A DNA stretch of 64,000 nt from Streptomyces pyxinicus (GTDB lineage: Bacteria; Actinomycetota; Actinomycetes; Streptomycetales; Streptomycetaceae): assembly GCF_024753135.1 (NCBI RefSeq), contig NZ_JANUGP010000001.1, positions 124,001 through 188,000 of the forward strand, written 5' to 3'. Positions 1 to 9,466 of the stretch are shown one piece after another (the stretch's first letter is position 1; each line of letters starts with the position of its first letter). Under the pieces are notes generated by a model. The model was not told where the DNA came from. It was given only the letters and a program-made list of their open reading frames with translations, and did no database searches. The position numbers and the translations under genes were made by a program.

Positions 1-588
1 GGGGTTGATCCGGGTGTCCAACTCCTTCAGATTGCGGGGCGGCTGCTGCGAGCACCCCTGCTGCGGACACGTCTGGCCCCAGCCGAGCAGCCGCGTGGCG
101 GTGCCTTCGGACGGTGAGTCGGCGGCGATGGTGACCGGCTGGTTCCGCACGGGGGTGCGCAGTTGCAGCAGGGCGATGTCGTAGTTGCCGGTGGGGTCGC
201 CGCTGTAGCGGGGGTGGCGGATGACCCGCTGGACGGAGGCGGTGGTGCCCTGGGTGTAGTCGGCGGAGCCGATGTGCACCTGGATCTGCTGGGCCGGGGT
301 CTGGCCGCCCTGCTGGCTTGTGGCGCAGTGGGCGGCGGTGACGATCCACTGCGCGGCGATCAGGGAGCCGCCGCAGTGGTGGCGGCCCTGCTGTTGGAGG
401 GAGGCCATGAACGAGTAGTTCTCGCTCGCCTGGCCGCCGCCGACGATCGGCCGGACGCCGCCGGTGACGGGTGCGGCGGTGGTCTCGGGAGCGGGGACGG
501 CGTGTGCGGTGGCGGCGGGGGCCGCCAGGGCGGCGCCGCCGAGCAGCACGGTCGTGAGCAGACCGCGTATGAGGGTGCGGGGAGACAC
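1..588 (-). CDS. Secreted trypsin-like serine protease (S1), 3' end outside window
   Basis: Reading the minus strand from a GTG at 588, with GGAGGA about 5 bases upstream, gives a signal peptide (RTLIRGLLTTVLL, then an Ala-rich stretch), a short propeptide and the mature start IVGGG. The family's chymotrypsin fold is clear: HHCGGSLIAAQWIVTAAHC carries the catalytic His, and NYDIALLQL carries the catalytic Asp. The frame stays open to base 1, so the nucleophilic Ser (GDSGG) would lie outside the window. It is likely exported by Sec and cleaved to an extracellular digestive protease. The divergent LysR gene starts about 135 bases away, and such regulators often control the protease beside them; that link is inference. 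Confidence 0.9.
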   Translation of the reverse strand, partial: MSPRTLIRGLLTTVLLGGAALAAPAATAHAVPAPETTAAPVTGGVRPIVGGGQASENYSFMASLQQQGRHHCGGSLIAAQWIVTAAHCATSQQGGQTPAQQIQVHIGSADYTQGTTASVQRVIRHPRYSGDPTGNYDIALLQLRTPVRNQPVTIAADSPSEGTATRLLGWGQTCPQQGCSQQPPRNLKELDTRINP

Positions 589-723
589 TGGGATCCTCCG
601 TGATGGGGAGAGGGGGGTGGGGAGGGCGGCTGCCCGGTGCTCGGCACCAGGGGCCGTCCGGTGAACCCACTATGGAAATCCGGCGGCCTCCCGGGTAATC
701 CCATCCAGGTCTAAGGTCTGCCT

Positions 724-1731
724 ATGGCTCTGGAGTTGCGGCAGCTGCGGGTGGTCGCGGCGATCGCCGACACGGGCAGTCTGACGGGCGCGGCACGACG
801 GCTCGGCATGGCCCAGCCGTCGGTGTCCCAGTCCTTGGCCTTGGCCGAACGCGCCGTGGGCGGGCCGCTGTTCCTGCGCGGTTCGCGAGGCGCGGTGCCC
901 ACCTCTCTGGGCGAGGCGGTCGTCGGGCACGCGCGTGCCGTGCTGGACGCCATGGAGCGGATGGCCGCCGCGGTGGTCCGGCACCGGAAGGGCGACTGGC
1001 CGGCGGCGGTCCGGATCGGCTGTGCGCCTGGGCTGCTGGTGGCCCATCTGTCGGTGGCGGTGCCCCTGGTGGCCGGCAGCGATGTGCAGATCACCACTGC
1101 GGCCGGTACCGCCGGCCACCTGGCGGCGCTGGCCGCCGGACGCATCGAGGCCGCTCTGATCACCCGCTTCCCGATGCCCGGGGAGACCGCGAGGGCGGTC
1201 GGTGACGGGGAGGGGGCGCTCCGCGGGTCGGTCGTCGCGGTGGACCCGCTGTTCGCGGGCGTCTCCGCACGGCACCCGCTCGCCGCGGGTCCCGAGGCCG
1301 ACCTCGCCGAACTGGCTGGTGAACGGTGGTGCCTACCGCCCGGATCGGACGACGACCTGGGCACCCAGCTGACCGAGGCCTGCCGGCGGGCCGGGCACCC
1401 GGCGGCGCTGGTCGGCGCCGACTACGCGGCGGCTCTGGCCCTCGTCCGGGAGGGCGGCGCGGTGATGCCGATGATGCCGGGCAGCCGGACCGGCCGCGAC
1501 CTGGTGCTGCTGCCGCTGCGCGGCGAACCGCTCAGCATGGTCACGCTGCTCTACTGGCGGCCGGGCGGGCCGCTGCCCGAGGAGTGGATACGGAACCTGT
1601 GGGAGCGTCTGGTCCGCGCCCAGCGGGACATCATCGAAGCGGCGCCCGCGTACTGCGCCTGGCTGGCCGGCCACCCGTACTGGCGCACCACGCCACGCAG
1701 CCCGGTGGCGGTCCACCAGCCACGCGGGTGA
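724..1731 (+). CDS. LysR-family transcriptional regulator (335 aa)
   Basis: The first 60 residues form a LysR winged helix-turn-helix (LELRQLRVVAAIADTGSLT, then AARRLGMAQPSVSQSLALAE), followed by an effector-binding region of normal length. LysR proteins usually autoregulate and activate a divergent target, which here would be the trypsin-like protease at 1-588. It faces a second LysR gene across only 40 bases. The two proteins are similar along their length, including the GGP[LI]F.RG segment after the recognition helix, so an old duplication is possible. The effector is unknown. Confidence 0.9.
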   Translation: MALELRQLRVVAAIADTGSLTGAARRLGMAQPSVSQSLALAERAVGGPLFLRGSRGAVPTSLGEAVVGHARAVLDAMERMAAAVVRHRKGDWPAAVRIGCAPGLLVAHLSVAVPLVAGSDVQITTAAGTAGHLAALAAGRIEAALITRFPMPGETARAVGDGEGALRGSVVAVDPLFAGVSARHPLAAGPEADLAELAGERWCLPPGSDDDLGTQLTEACRRAGHPAALVGADYAAALALVREGGAVMPMMPGSRTGRDLVLLPLRGEPLSMVTLLYWRPGGPLPEEWIRNLWERLVRAQRDIIEAAPAYCAWLAGHPYWRTTPRSPVAVHQPRG

Positions 1732-1770
1732 GCGACGGCGCTCGTCGTTGTCCCCTGGGCCGGTCGGGGC

Positions 1771-2751
1771 TCAGGCGCCGGTGGCCGAACCCAGCCACCC
1801 GGGGTTGCGCTCCCACCACCCCGGTATCCGCCCGCTGTGCGGCAGGGCCGCGCGGTAGGCGTCCAGCAGTCCAGCACGCATCCGTTCGGCGAACCCGCCG
1901 CCGGCCGGACCGCCGTCCTGACGCCACAGCAGGACGTGCCGGGTACGGACCGGGCTGCCCCGCAGCTCCCGGACCACCGCGGGAATGGTGAGCCCGCTGC
2001 TCAGCGCGTTCATGGCCAGCACGACGGGTCCCCCGCGGCGCATCAGCTGCACCAGCAGCAGGGGTTCGACGGCGCGGACCACCATGGTGCGGTGGCCGGC
2101 CAGGCGGCACTGCTCGATCAGATGCCGGTCGAACTCGTCGTCGCCGTTGACCGCCATGAGCCAGGTGGTCCCGGCGAGATCGGCCAGGTCGATCTCGGTG
2201 TGAATGGCGAGCGGGTGGCCCTCGGGCAGTCCGATGAAGAGGGGCTCACTGCCGAGCACAGTCATCCGCACCCCGGCGGGCGGCACGATCGGCCGGCCGG
2301 GGAAGTCCGTGTGCAGCACCAGGTCGACGTCCCCACGCACCAGCGCGGCGATCGCCTCGGCCGAGCGGTCGAGCACCGTCAGTTCGGCTACGTCGCCGGG
2401 GAAGATGCCGGTCGCCACGTCGTACGTCATGAGGGCCAGCGGCGTCGTCCGCGCCCCCAGGCGTAGCGGACGGCCGCCCGCCGTCGCACGGTGCCGCTTG
2501 ATCGCCCGGGCCAGTTCGTCCAGGCCGCGCAGCACCTCCGCCGCGTAGGGCAGCAGGACCTCGCCCAGAGGTGTGGGGCGCGCGCCGAAGGCCCCACGCT
2601 CGAAGATCGGACCGCCCACCAGGGCCTCGATGCGGCGCAGTTGGGCGCTGAGCGCCGGCTGCGACAGGCCCATGAGGCGGGCCGCCTTGTTGAGGCTGCC
2701 GGCCGTCGCCACCGTCTCAAGGCACCGAAGATGCCGCGCCTCCAGCTCCAT
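1771..2751 (-). CDS. LysR-family transcriptional regulator (326 aa)
   Basis: Starts MELEARHLRCLETVATAGSL with the LysR helix-turn-helix (AARLMGLSQPALSAQLRRIE, residues about 22-41) and a full-length substrate-binding domain. It is convergent with the LysR gene at 724-1731 and parallels it in length and motif layout. Its own promoter would lie upstream of 2751, facing the decayed mobile island, so any former divergent target may have been lost. No effector can be inferred. Confidence 0.9.
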   Translation of the reverse strand: MELEARHLRCLETVATAGSLNKAARLMGLSQPALSAQLRRIEALVGGPIFERGAFGARPTPLGEVLLPYAAEVLRGLDELARAIKRHRATAGGRPLRLGARTTPLALMTYDVATGIFPGDVAELTVLDRSAEAIAALVRGDVDLVLHTDFPGRPIVPPAGVRMTVLGSEPLFIGLPEGHPLAIHTEIDLADLAGTTWLMAVNGDDEFDRHLIEQCRLAGHRTMVVRAVEPLLLVQLMRRGGPVVLAMNALSSGLTIPAVVRELRGSPVRTRHVLLWRQDGGPAGGGFAERMRAGLLDAYRAALPHSGRIPGWWERNPGWLGSATGA

Positions 2752-3272
2752 GCCGGGAGTATGCCGGTGATTCGAGCGGCGCGGAGGGGGACAGGCCGCG
2801 CCTGTTACCGTTCGCGGGCATCACAGCACGGCCCGCGCGGACCCACACTCAAGCATGTGCCTCCCCGTGAAGTGGCTCGTCACCGTCCCGACGTCGCACG
2901 CCGACGGACGCACCGGCCACCAGTACTTCGTCGTCACCGCCGCCAAGGCATGTGAAGCACTCCTCACAGGACACAGCGTCTCGACGAACGTAGCGTGCGG
3001 CGTCACCGACACGGCGCCACCGCGCGGCTCGTCGCGGCCTCGGTCCACATCATCGGCCCCTGCACGAGCCCTCCGCGTCATCCCCGCTTGACCACGACGC
3101 CGCGCACCGACACGTCGGCCGTGGGTTCTTCACGCTGGTCGGGGGCAGGGTGCCAGGCGGCGGTGGGGACGACGCCCGGTGGCAGCACATCCAGCGCGGT
3201 GCAGGCGCGTCCTCCCGTATCGTCCCGCCGCATTCCTGCTGGTCCTGACCCCACGGCCACAGAAGCAAACAC
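2752..3272. other. Gene-poor 520-bp stretch at the left edge of the decayed island
   Basis: Short open frames exist on both strands (78 aa at 2855-3091 plus, 86 aa at 2821-3081 minus), but they overlap each other and show no family motif I recognise. Lower-GC patches near 3235-3300 contrast with the neighbouring genes. I read it as intergenic or remnant DNA upstream of the recombinase remnant. Confidence 0.4.
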
Positions 3273-3992
3273 TTGTTCGAGTCGGTAAGTTGTGGACCGT
3301 CAGCCGACGACACGCAAGGCCGACTTCACCACGAGCGGATCGGGGAGGCCGGCCCGCTCGGGTTGGTCGCGGACGACGAGATCGGCGAGGCCCTGGAACT
3401 GCTGTGGGGCACCGCGGCGGTCAACACCTGGAACGCCTGCCGGGCGGCGGTGCTCTCCTTCCTGGGCTGGTGCGCGCAGTACGGCTACGACGGCCCGCAG
3501 GTTGCGGCTGGACGAAGCGGCCGGCGGTACCGGACTTCCGAGACCCCGGCTCGCTCGACGATGGCCGTGGACCGGCTTATCGCCCGCCGCGAGGTGCAGC
3601 TGTGGGAGAAGACGCTGTGGCGGATGCTCTACGAGACCTGCGCCCGCGCGGAGGAGATCCTCGGCGTGGACATCGAGGGACTGGACCTCGCCGCCCGCCG
3701 CTGCCTGGTCAGGGCCAAGGGCGTCCGCAGCAAACCCCGCCGGCGTGGGCAAACCCGCGCGCTGCTCGGCCAGCGCGCCGCCCTCGCCGGGGTGGCCGGG
3801 ACCGGCCGGGACTTGCACGAGTACCGCCACTCGGGACTGGCCGAACTCGGCGTGCCGGGCTCTTCCCTGCTGATGCTGGTGGCGAAGTCCCGGCACAAGA
3901 AGCCGGAGAACGTCCGCCGCTACTTCAAGCCGTCGTACGAGGCAATCTCGGAGCTGACCAACCTCCTCACCCCCGGCGACGCACGGCGCTGA
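3273..3992 (+). pseudogene. Tyrosine recombinase (phage-type integrase) pseudogene
   Basis: The frame reads as a site-specific integrase: a core-binding helical region ([20 protein letters not shown]) followed by the catalytic domain with [14 protein letters not shown] (first Arg), RAKG (Lys), [12 protein letters not shown] (HxxR box), [13 protein letters not shown] (Tyr region) and a short tail. Two signs of damage are visible. Near 3506-3540 the expected family sequence WTKRPAVPD is present only in another frame, with the original frame resuming at SETPA, which looks like a pair of compensating indels. Between RRRGQ and the HxxR box the protein is much shorter than usual, suggesting loss of tens of residues. 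The product is probably inactive. The assembled ORF remains formally open, so it may be annotated as a CDS. Confidence 0.65.
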
Positions 3993-4250
3993 GTCACCGG
4001 ACTGGGCCGAACGGGCGACCCGGCCCGGCGGCCCGCCTCCTGGTGGGGGGCGGCGGCGTTGATCCGGGTGTGGAACCGGGAATCGCGGAGTCGTCCGTCA
4101 CGATCAAGGGAGGTCTCCGGCCGCGACTACGAACGCTCCCAAAGTGCCCGAAGCACACGTGACCGGGCACGACTGCCCGGACTGGGACCGATGAGTTCTG
4201 CCGGGCTCGGAGGTCTGCACCTCGACACGGAACGACACGAGGAGCACCCG

Positions 4251-4640
4251 ATGTTGTACATGATCCAGATCAACGTGGAAGCCGACAGCTGGGACGGCGC
4301 CACGGCGGGTTACAGCGAGGACGACACGAAGGCGATGTTCGCCCACATGGGAACGCTCAACGACGAGCTGACCGCGGCGGGCGAGATGGTCGAGGTCCGC
4401 GGGCTCGGCGGGCCCGGCCTGGCGAAGACCGTACGGGCGAGCACGGACGGAGCACCGCAGGTCACGGCCGGGCCCTCGCGCAAAGGTGGAATCCTCGCCG
4501 GGTACTGGGTCGTGGACGTCGCGAGCGAGGAGCGGGCGATCGAGATCGCCGCACGAGTCTCGGCGTGCCCCGGGCCGGGCGGGACGCCGTGCAACGATCC
4601 CATCGAGATCCACGCGATTCCCGCCGACCCCACCGCCTGA
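4251..4640 (+). CDS. YCII/DGPF-domain protein (129 aa)
   Basis: I chose the ATG at 4251 (MLYMIQINVEADSWDGAT), preceded by GAGGAG at about 9 bases, over the longer in-frame start at 4059 whose extra N-terminus is low-complexity Arg/Ser. The protein looks like the YCII-related/DGPF family (single alpha-beta domain, about 120 residues): an initial strand, the MFAHMGTLNDELTAAGEMVEVRGL helix-strand unit split by short loops, GGILAGYWVVDVASEERAIEIA, and a Cys-Pro-Gly-Pro C-terminal segment. Relatives in actinomycetes often sit beside ECF sigma factors, but none is here. Function unknown. A strong stem-loop follows immediately. Confidence 0.8.
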   Translation: MLYMIQINVEADSWDGATAGYSEDDTKAMFAHMGTLNDELTAAGEMVEVRGLGGPGLAKTVRASTDGAPQVTAGPSRKGGILAGYWVVDVASEERAIEIAARVSACPGPGGTPCNDPIEIHAIPADPTA

Positions 4641-4650
4641 CCGACGCCCG

Positions 4651-4696
4651 CCCCGGACGGTCGCGGCAGGCCTCCACCGGCCACGACCGTCCGGGG
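4651..4696 (+). terminator. Stem-loop terminator candidate after the YCII gene
   Basis: CCCCGGACGGTCG (4651-4663) and CGACCGTCCGGGG (4684-4696) are perfect 13-base inverted arms separated by 20 bases, starting 10 bases after the stop codon. There is no T-tract, as is usual in Streptomyces. Confidence 0.7.
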
Positions 4697-5145
4697 CCTG
4701 TGCGGCTACCCCTGCGCTGCGGGCGCTCCAGGAGGCCGGGGGACCCGAAGCGGTCGTCTCGAATCGGCCTGGAGGAGCACGGGTGTCACCGTGGTTATCG
4801 GCCTTCCGGGTGAAGCTCCCATCCAGGACGCGTCAGCCGTTCCAAACCGCCGCCACCATGACGCCCTTTCCGAACGGCGTCTTCTGCCACATGAGTGCCT
4901 GACGCTGTCGGGGATCTTGGACGGGGGCCGTTGAGGTGGGTAAGGGACCGGAGTGGGCGGTGCCCAGCGAAGCCTTGTACGAGCGAAGCGCGATCGTCGC
5001 TGACCCGCGCGTGCGACGGCAGCGCCTGCGGGACGGCGTTCCGCTCCGCCCGGCCCCGGGCGGGGGGAATGGACCCGGGACCGGGCGGTGCCGGAGCGAA
5101 CTCGACGCTCGCCCGGAACCCGGGGTGCCCGACGGGCAGGCGGTG
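4697..5145. other. Intergenic stretch, no gene seen
   Basis: About 450 bases between the stem-loop and the stop codon of the convergent lipoprotein gene. Only shadow frames without ribosome-binding sites are present. Confidence 0.4.
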
Positions 5146-5892
5146 TCAGGCACGCTGGCCGTCGGCCAGTTCCTTCATGTCGATGGTCTCGCCGGCCGGC
5201 GGCTGCTCGGGCTTCACCGGCTCGTTGTAGTCGTCGAAGGTGACGCTGCCCGGGTTCTTCCCGCCCTTGGTGGTCGTCTTGAGGATGTACGGCTTGCCCT
5301 CGGTGGCGACGTACAGTTCCATCGTCTCACCGGCGGAGCCCTGCTTCGTCAGCTTGATCGCCTTCTCGCCGTCCACCTCGGTGGTCCCGCCGCGCTTCAT
5401 GCCCTTGCGCTCGGACTTGTCCTCGTCCATGGCCGAGAGGACGCCCTGCTTGTCGCAGACGCCGGAGAGCTGGTCGTCGCCGGCCGACATCTTCACCCAC
5501 TTGCCCTGGAGCTTGGGCACCGCCTTGCGCGCCGTCTCGGGCTGCCCCTTCAGGGACTGCCGCCAGTACTTCTCGTCCCCGCGCAGATAGAGCGTGGCCC
5601 CGGTGTGCCGCACGTCGGCCTTGGCACCCTGCGAGCCCACGGTTCCCTGACAGTTCTTGTCCTGGTCGGCCGAGACGTCGATGGTGACCATGGAGCCGTT
5701 CTCCGTGCGGGTGTCGCCCTTCATGTGCACGGACTTCGCCTGCTTGGTGGCCTCGACCGCCTTGGCCGCGATGGCGTCGGCGCTCTGGCCCTCGAAGGCC
5801 TTGTCGTCGTCGGAGTCACCCCCGCACCCCGCCACCAGGACGATGGACACACTCGCTGCCGCCACGGCCGCCGCCACACTCTTGGTGCGCAC
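5146..5892 (-). CDS. Lipoprotein, possibly LppX/LprG-like (248 aa)
   Basis: A GTG start at 5892 preceded by GGGAGGGG gives a textbook lipoprotein signal: VRTKSVAAAVAAASVSIVLV then AGCGG, with the lipidated Cys in the lipobox. The frame extends upstream but that extension has no ribosome-binding site and is Arg-rich. The mature part (AIAAKAVEATKQAKSVHMKG, then alternating strands and a C-terminal DYNEPVKPEQPP tail) resembles the actinobacterial LppX/LprA/LprF/LprG-type fold, which binds lipids in mycobacteria. It is probably anchored outside the membrane. It stands alone between island remnants; its role is not known. Confidence 0.8.
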   Translation of the reverse strand: MRTKSVAAAVAAASVSIVLVAGCGGDSDDDKAFEGQSADAIAAKAVEATKQAKSVHMKGDTRTENGSMVTIDVSADQDKNCQGTVGSQGAKADVRHTGATLYLRGDEKYWRQSLKGQPETARKAVPKLQGKWVKMSAGDDQLSGVCDKQGVLSAMDEDKSERKGMKRGGTTEVDGEKAIKLTKQGSAGETMELYVATEGKPYILKTTTKGGKNPGSVTFDDYNEPVKPEQPPAGETIDMKELADGQRA

Positions 5893-6109
5893 TGTCGAAC
5901 CCCTCCCGTTCGCCTTCAAATACCTTGCCATCCGGCCGACTTGACGCCGGACGGTCCGCATACCCCGAGATCCCCGCCCTGCACACGCATTGACGCGACG
6001 AAGCACAACCGTCGTCGTGAAGGAGTCCCCGGCCTCCGGTGCCGTGACCGCATCCGTCACCAGGTCGGTGACCCGTGACGCCCTGGGCGGAGCTGTCAGA
6101 GTGAGGCGT

Positions 6110-7006
6110 CACAGCTCAGTGGTGGGGTGGAGAGGACAGCGTCGCGGACAGCAGGACGACCGGAGCGCCGAAAGCTCCCAGCCACTCCAGCAGGCGGATG
6201 AGCAGCTGATGCATCCACGGACCGTAGGCATGGGCCTCGTTGACGACGAGCACCTTGTCCGAGAGGCCGAACAAGCGCAGGGCGTTGAAGTTGAGAGGAA
6301 GGACCGCACTCAAAGGCTGGTCGACGGTGCCGACACTGAGCGGAGCCGGCAACCCGCGTCAACGTCCCCTCAACCACGCACCCGCCTCGGTCGCTGTCAC
6401 CGGGTCGGTACTCGACTCCCCCAGCGAGTCTGCCTCGGCGCCGACCGGACCGGCAGGGCTGTAGACGGGAGAGAGCCACGCCATGGAGTGCAGCAGAGTC
6501 AGTGCGCGATCTCCGACGAGAGCATCGCGCGCGAAGGCTTCCACCCTTGGATACATGGCATCCGCCGTCGACATGGTGGGCAGCGCGAAAGCCATCCCGC
6601 GAGTCTGTGCCGCCCGACCCGGCACCGACGCCCCGCACAGGGCCGCCTCAGTTTTCCCATCCCCCGTCGGCGCCGTGACAAGCAGCAGGCCGGCACCGTT
6701 CACCACGACCGGCAGATGCTCGGTGAGATCCGCCTGGAGCGCGTTCGGCGGGAACGGGAACATGCCCTCAAAGCGTTCGGCGCCGAACCGGGCTCTACCC
6801 AACTGGGCATTCGCCACAAAAGCCGGTGCCACCTTCCGGGCGCGCTCCCAATGTTCGTCAACCTCCTCCGGCGTCCCCCGCCAACTCAGCGCCGGTATGA
6901 CGGCGGTGATCGCCTCCGTCTGACTCGCCAGCCAGTCCGCGACGATCACCAGACCGGTGACGACCACAGCCAGCTCAGCTGCGCGGCACGCTGCTCGGCC
7001 CAGCCC
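6110..7006 (-). pseudogene. cas3: Fragment of CRISPR-associated helicase Cas3
   Basis: Two adjacent minus-strand frames together give a piece of the Cas3 helicase. The upstream frame (6359-7006) has TGLVIVADWLASQTE, then LLVTAPTGDGKTEAAL (Walker A), GMAFALPTMSTADAMYPRV and LHSMAWLSPVYS. It stops at GAWLRGR. The next frame (6116-6352) continues with LSVGTVDQPLSAVLPLNFNA and VLVVNEAHAYGPWMHQLL and ends at VVLLSATLS. The expected DEAH box reads NEAH, consistent with a single G-to-A change. The HD nuclease part, the C-terminal helicase half and any partner cas genes are absent, and an in-frame stop precedes the fragment. This is a dead remnant of a type I system carried or captured by the island. 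Confidence 0.85.
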
Positions 7007-7110
7007 TCACCACCCAGCCCGCTCTGACAACTGCTCGCGTAGGTGACTTCCTTTGCCGTCAAAGCCTGCCGTGTCATACGTCGCCGACGGTCTTCTCCCG
7101 CATCTGTCTG

Positions 7111-7826
7111 GTGCTCCATATCGCTCGAAGATCCACCGCACTTGCCTCGAACCGGTATCAGATTCCACAGGCCGTCAGTCGCGCCAGCAGAAGGATGGCG
7201 CGGCGCACTCCATATCGAAGCAACCCCACCCGGGTCAGCGGCTGGCAGAAGCTATACAGGCAGGCCGCGGACGGACTCCGCGACCCACGAGCCCTCGCCC
7301 TGCCCGACTGGAACACCCTCGTCCAACTGGCCGACGCCCTCGTGGCCGCCTCCTACAACCAGTACCGAGGCCGGGGCGACGTCGTCCTCTTCGCCGCGAG
7401 CACCGCCGCCCGGATCGGCGAAGTCTCCGGGTGCCGCGTCGCAGACATCGACACCAGCCAGTGGATCTGGACGGTACGGCGCCAGACCACGCCCGCTCGT
7501 GGCCCAGCGCATCCTCTCCGTCCGGCCCAGCGCCCGACGCGCGTCTGTTCGCCGGCCCACGCGCAGGACGCATCTCCACCGCGGTCCTACGCGACGCCAC
7601 CCACCGGGACGAGGTCGTCACACGCCTCGGCTACGAGCACCTGCGCCGCCACGACCTCCGCCACACCGCACTGACCTGGCTCGCGGACGCCGGAGTCCCC
7701 CTCCACGTCCTGCGCAGGATCGCCGGCCACGGCTCACTGACCACCACCCAGCGCTCCCCGCACCCGGACGTCCACAAGATCACAGCCGCGGGTACCGCTG
7801 GTCCCCAACTGGTCCCCGAACAATAG
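7111..7826 (+). pseudogene. Tyrosine recombinase pseudogene beside tRNA-Pro
   Basis: The first frame (from about 7250) gives LADALVAASYNQYRGRGDVV then LFAASTAARIGEVSGCRVAD, the part holding the first catalytic Arg. The frame then shifts near 7495, and a second frame continues with EHLRRHDLRHTALTWLADAG (HxxR box) and VLRRIAGHGSLTTTQRSPHP. In working members the last motif reads QRYLHPD; here the catalytic Tyr is Ser. With the frameshift and lost nucleophile the protein cannot be active. The reading ends 57 bases from a tRNA gene, the usual arrangement when an element integrates into the tRNA. Confidence 0.8.
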
Positions 7827-7868
7827 GTGAGGGGCGGTTTCGGATTCCTCCGAAACCGCCCCTCACCT
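7825..7868. terminator. Bidirectional stem-loop between integrase remnant and tRNA
   Basis: A perfect 19-base inverted repeat (AGGTGAGGGGCGGTTTCGG at 7825-7843; complement at 7850-7868) with a 6-base loop. It lies just downstream of the tRNA transcript on the minus strand and at the end of the recombinase remnant on the plus strand. Confidence 0.8.
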
Positions 7869-7882
7869 GCGACTCCATTGAG

Positions 7883-7956
<74 letters not shown>

Positions 7957-8059
7957 GTGCGCTCACTCGCGGTGACCCGCGTGATCGCGCGAACAGAACT
8001 TTACCCCACCTGCGGGGGTGCGCCGAAGAGGGCCGGGGCGGGGTGGGGAGAATCGGGGT

Positions 8060-8563
8060 ATGGCGAAGGCGAGCGCGGCGGACGGCAGGGACCGGGACCC
8101 GGAGGGGCGGGCGCGCAGTGCGCGGCCCCGGGACGGGCTCGGGCGGCCGTTGCCCTATGGCACGGAGGGCGTCGAGCGTCAGCCCGAGGGGGTCGTCCGG
8201 ACGCCCGGGGAGACGGTCGCGGAGGCGCGGGCGCTGCTGGCGGCGGGCAAGCCGTTCCACGCGCACGAGGTGTTCGAGGACGCCTGGAAGTCGGGGCCGG
8301 GCGAGGAGCGGGCGCTGTGGCGGGGGCTGGCCCAGCTGGCGGTGGGGCTGACGCACGCGGCCCGGGGCAACACGGTCGGCGGTGCGCGGCTGCTGCGGCG
8401 GGGCGCCGGCGCGGTCGAGGAGTGGGCTCGGGTGGGGGGCGAGGACCGGCCCTACGGCATGGACCTGCCCGGGCTCGGCCGCTGGGCGCGGGAGCTGGCC
8501 GGGCGGGTGGAGCGCGGCGAGGGGCCGGTGGACGCCCGGGCGGAGGCGCCGCGGCTCGGGTGA
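8060..8563 (+). CDS. DUF309-family protein (167 aa)
   Basis: The ATG at 8060 follows GGGGAG; an upstream in-frame start at 8018 would only add Arg/Gly. The core FHAHEVFEDAWKSG ... ALWRGLAQLAVGLTHAARGN ... GARLLRRGA is the DUF309 helical signature (HExxE-like helix followed by LAxxHxxRGN). The biochemical role is unknown. The N-terminal 50 residues are charged and probably unstructured. It precedes cobF by about 50 bases and could share a transcript. Confidence 0.85.
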   Translation: MAKASAADGRDRDPEGRARSARPRDGLGRPLPYGTEGVERQPEGVVRTPGETVAEARALLAAGKPFHAHEVFEDAWKSGPGEERALWRGLAQLAVGLTHAARGNTVGGARLLRRGAGAVEEWARVGGEDRPYGMDLPGLGRWARELAGRVERGEGPVDARAEAPRLG

Positions 8564-8617
8564 GGCGGCCGGGGCCCGTGTGCGGGGTCGGTACCCGATG
8601 TGCGGCAGACTCGGGGT

Positions 8618-9391
8618 GTGCGAAGGATTCATGTCATCGGCATCGGCTCGGGCGACCCCGACCAGCTCACCCTGCAGGCGGTCAAGGCGCTGCGGAGCAC
8701 GGAGGTGTTCTTCCTGCTCGACAAGGGCGAGGTGAAGGACGACCTGACGCGGCTGCGCCGGGACATCCTGGACGCCCATCTGCCCGAGGGGTCGTACCGG
8801 GTCGTGACGGCCCGGGACCCGGAGCGGGACCGCCGGGCGGGCGGGGCGGCGTACCCGCCGGCCGTCGGGGACTGGCGCAGCGCCCGCGCCGGGATCTACG
8901 AGCGGCTGATCGCCGAGGAGCTGGGCGAGGACGGCACCGGCGCCTTCCTGGTGTGGGGCGACCCCGCCCTGTACGACAGCACGCTCGCGATCCTCCAGGA
9001 GGTGCTGGAGCGCGGCGGCGTGCGGTTCGCGTACGACGTCGTGCCCGGCATCAGCAGCGTCTCGGCGCTGGCCGCCCGGCACCGCACGGGCCTGAACCGG
9101 GTGGCGCGCCCGGTGCAGATCACCACCGGGCGGCGGCTGGCCGAGGGGCTTCCGGAGGGGGTGGACGACGTCATCGTGATGCTGGACGCCCACCAGGCCT
9201 TTCGCGCGTACGCCGACCAGGACATGGACATCTACTGGGGTGCCTACCTCGGCACCCCCGACGAGATCCTCGTCTCCGGTCCGATCGCCGAGGCGGGGCC
9301 GCGCATCGAGCGGCTGCGGGCCGAGGCGCGTGAGCGCAAGGGGTGGATCATGGACACGTATCTGCTGCGCAGGAATCCCGGGGACCGCTGA
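8618..9391 (+). CDS. cobF: Precorrin-6A synthase (deacetylating), CobF
   Basis: CobF uses SAM to methylate precorrin-5 at C-1 with loss of acetate in aerobic cobalamin synthesis. The sequence has the methylase N-terminus RIHVIGIGSGDPDQLTLQAV, then a GDPALYDSTLAIL loop and VPGISSVSALAARH, all SAM-binding landmarks, and normal length (about 257 residues). I chose the GTG at 8618, directly before the first strand; another in-frame GTG lies six codons upstream at 8600, and neither has an obvious ribosome-binding site, so a near-leaderless message is possible. No other cobalamin genes are in the window. Confidence 0.9.
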   Translation: MRRIHVIGIGSGDPDQLTLQAVKALRSTEVFFLLDKGEVKDDLTRLRRDILDAHLPEGSYRVVTARDPERDRRAGGAAYPPAVGDWRSARAGIYERLIAEELGEDGTGAFLVWGDPALYDSTLAILQEVLERGGVRFAYDVVPGISSVSALAARHRTGLNRVARPVQITTGRRLAEGLPEGVDDVIVMLDAHQAFRAYADQDMDIYWGAYLGTPDEILVSGPIAEAGPRIERLRAEARERKGWIMDTYLLRRNPGDR

Positions 9392-9466
9392 CGGTGAGGG
9401 GGCGGCGCGCGCCGCTGTCGTTTCCGTCGGAGCGTCGAGTTCGCCGACGTGCCCGCGCTGCCGGGG

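Noticed and set aside
2821..3091. Small genes of 78 and 86 codons in the 2.75-3.3 kb gap
   Set aside because: They overlap on opposite strands, lack a ribosome-binding site and show no family features.
4..4071. A 14-base direct repeat GTTGATCCGGGTGT at 4-17 and 4058-4071 as an attachment-site pair
   Set aside because: Several 14-base matches are expected by chance in a 64-kb GC-rich window, and one copy lies inside the trypsin coding sequence.
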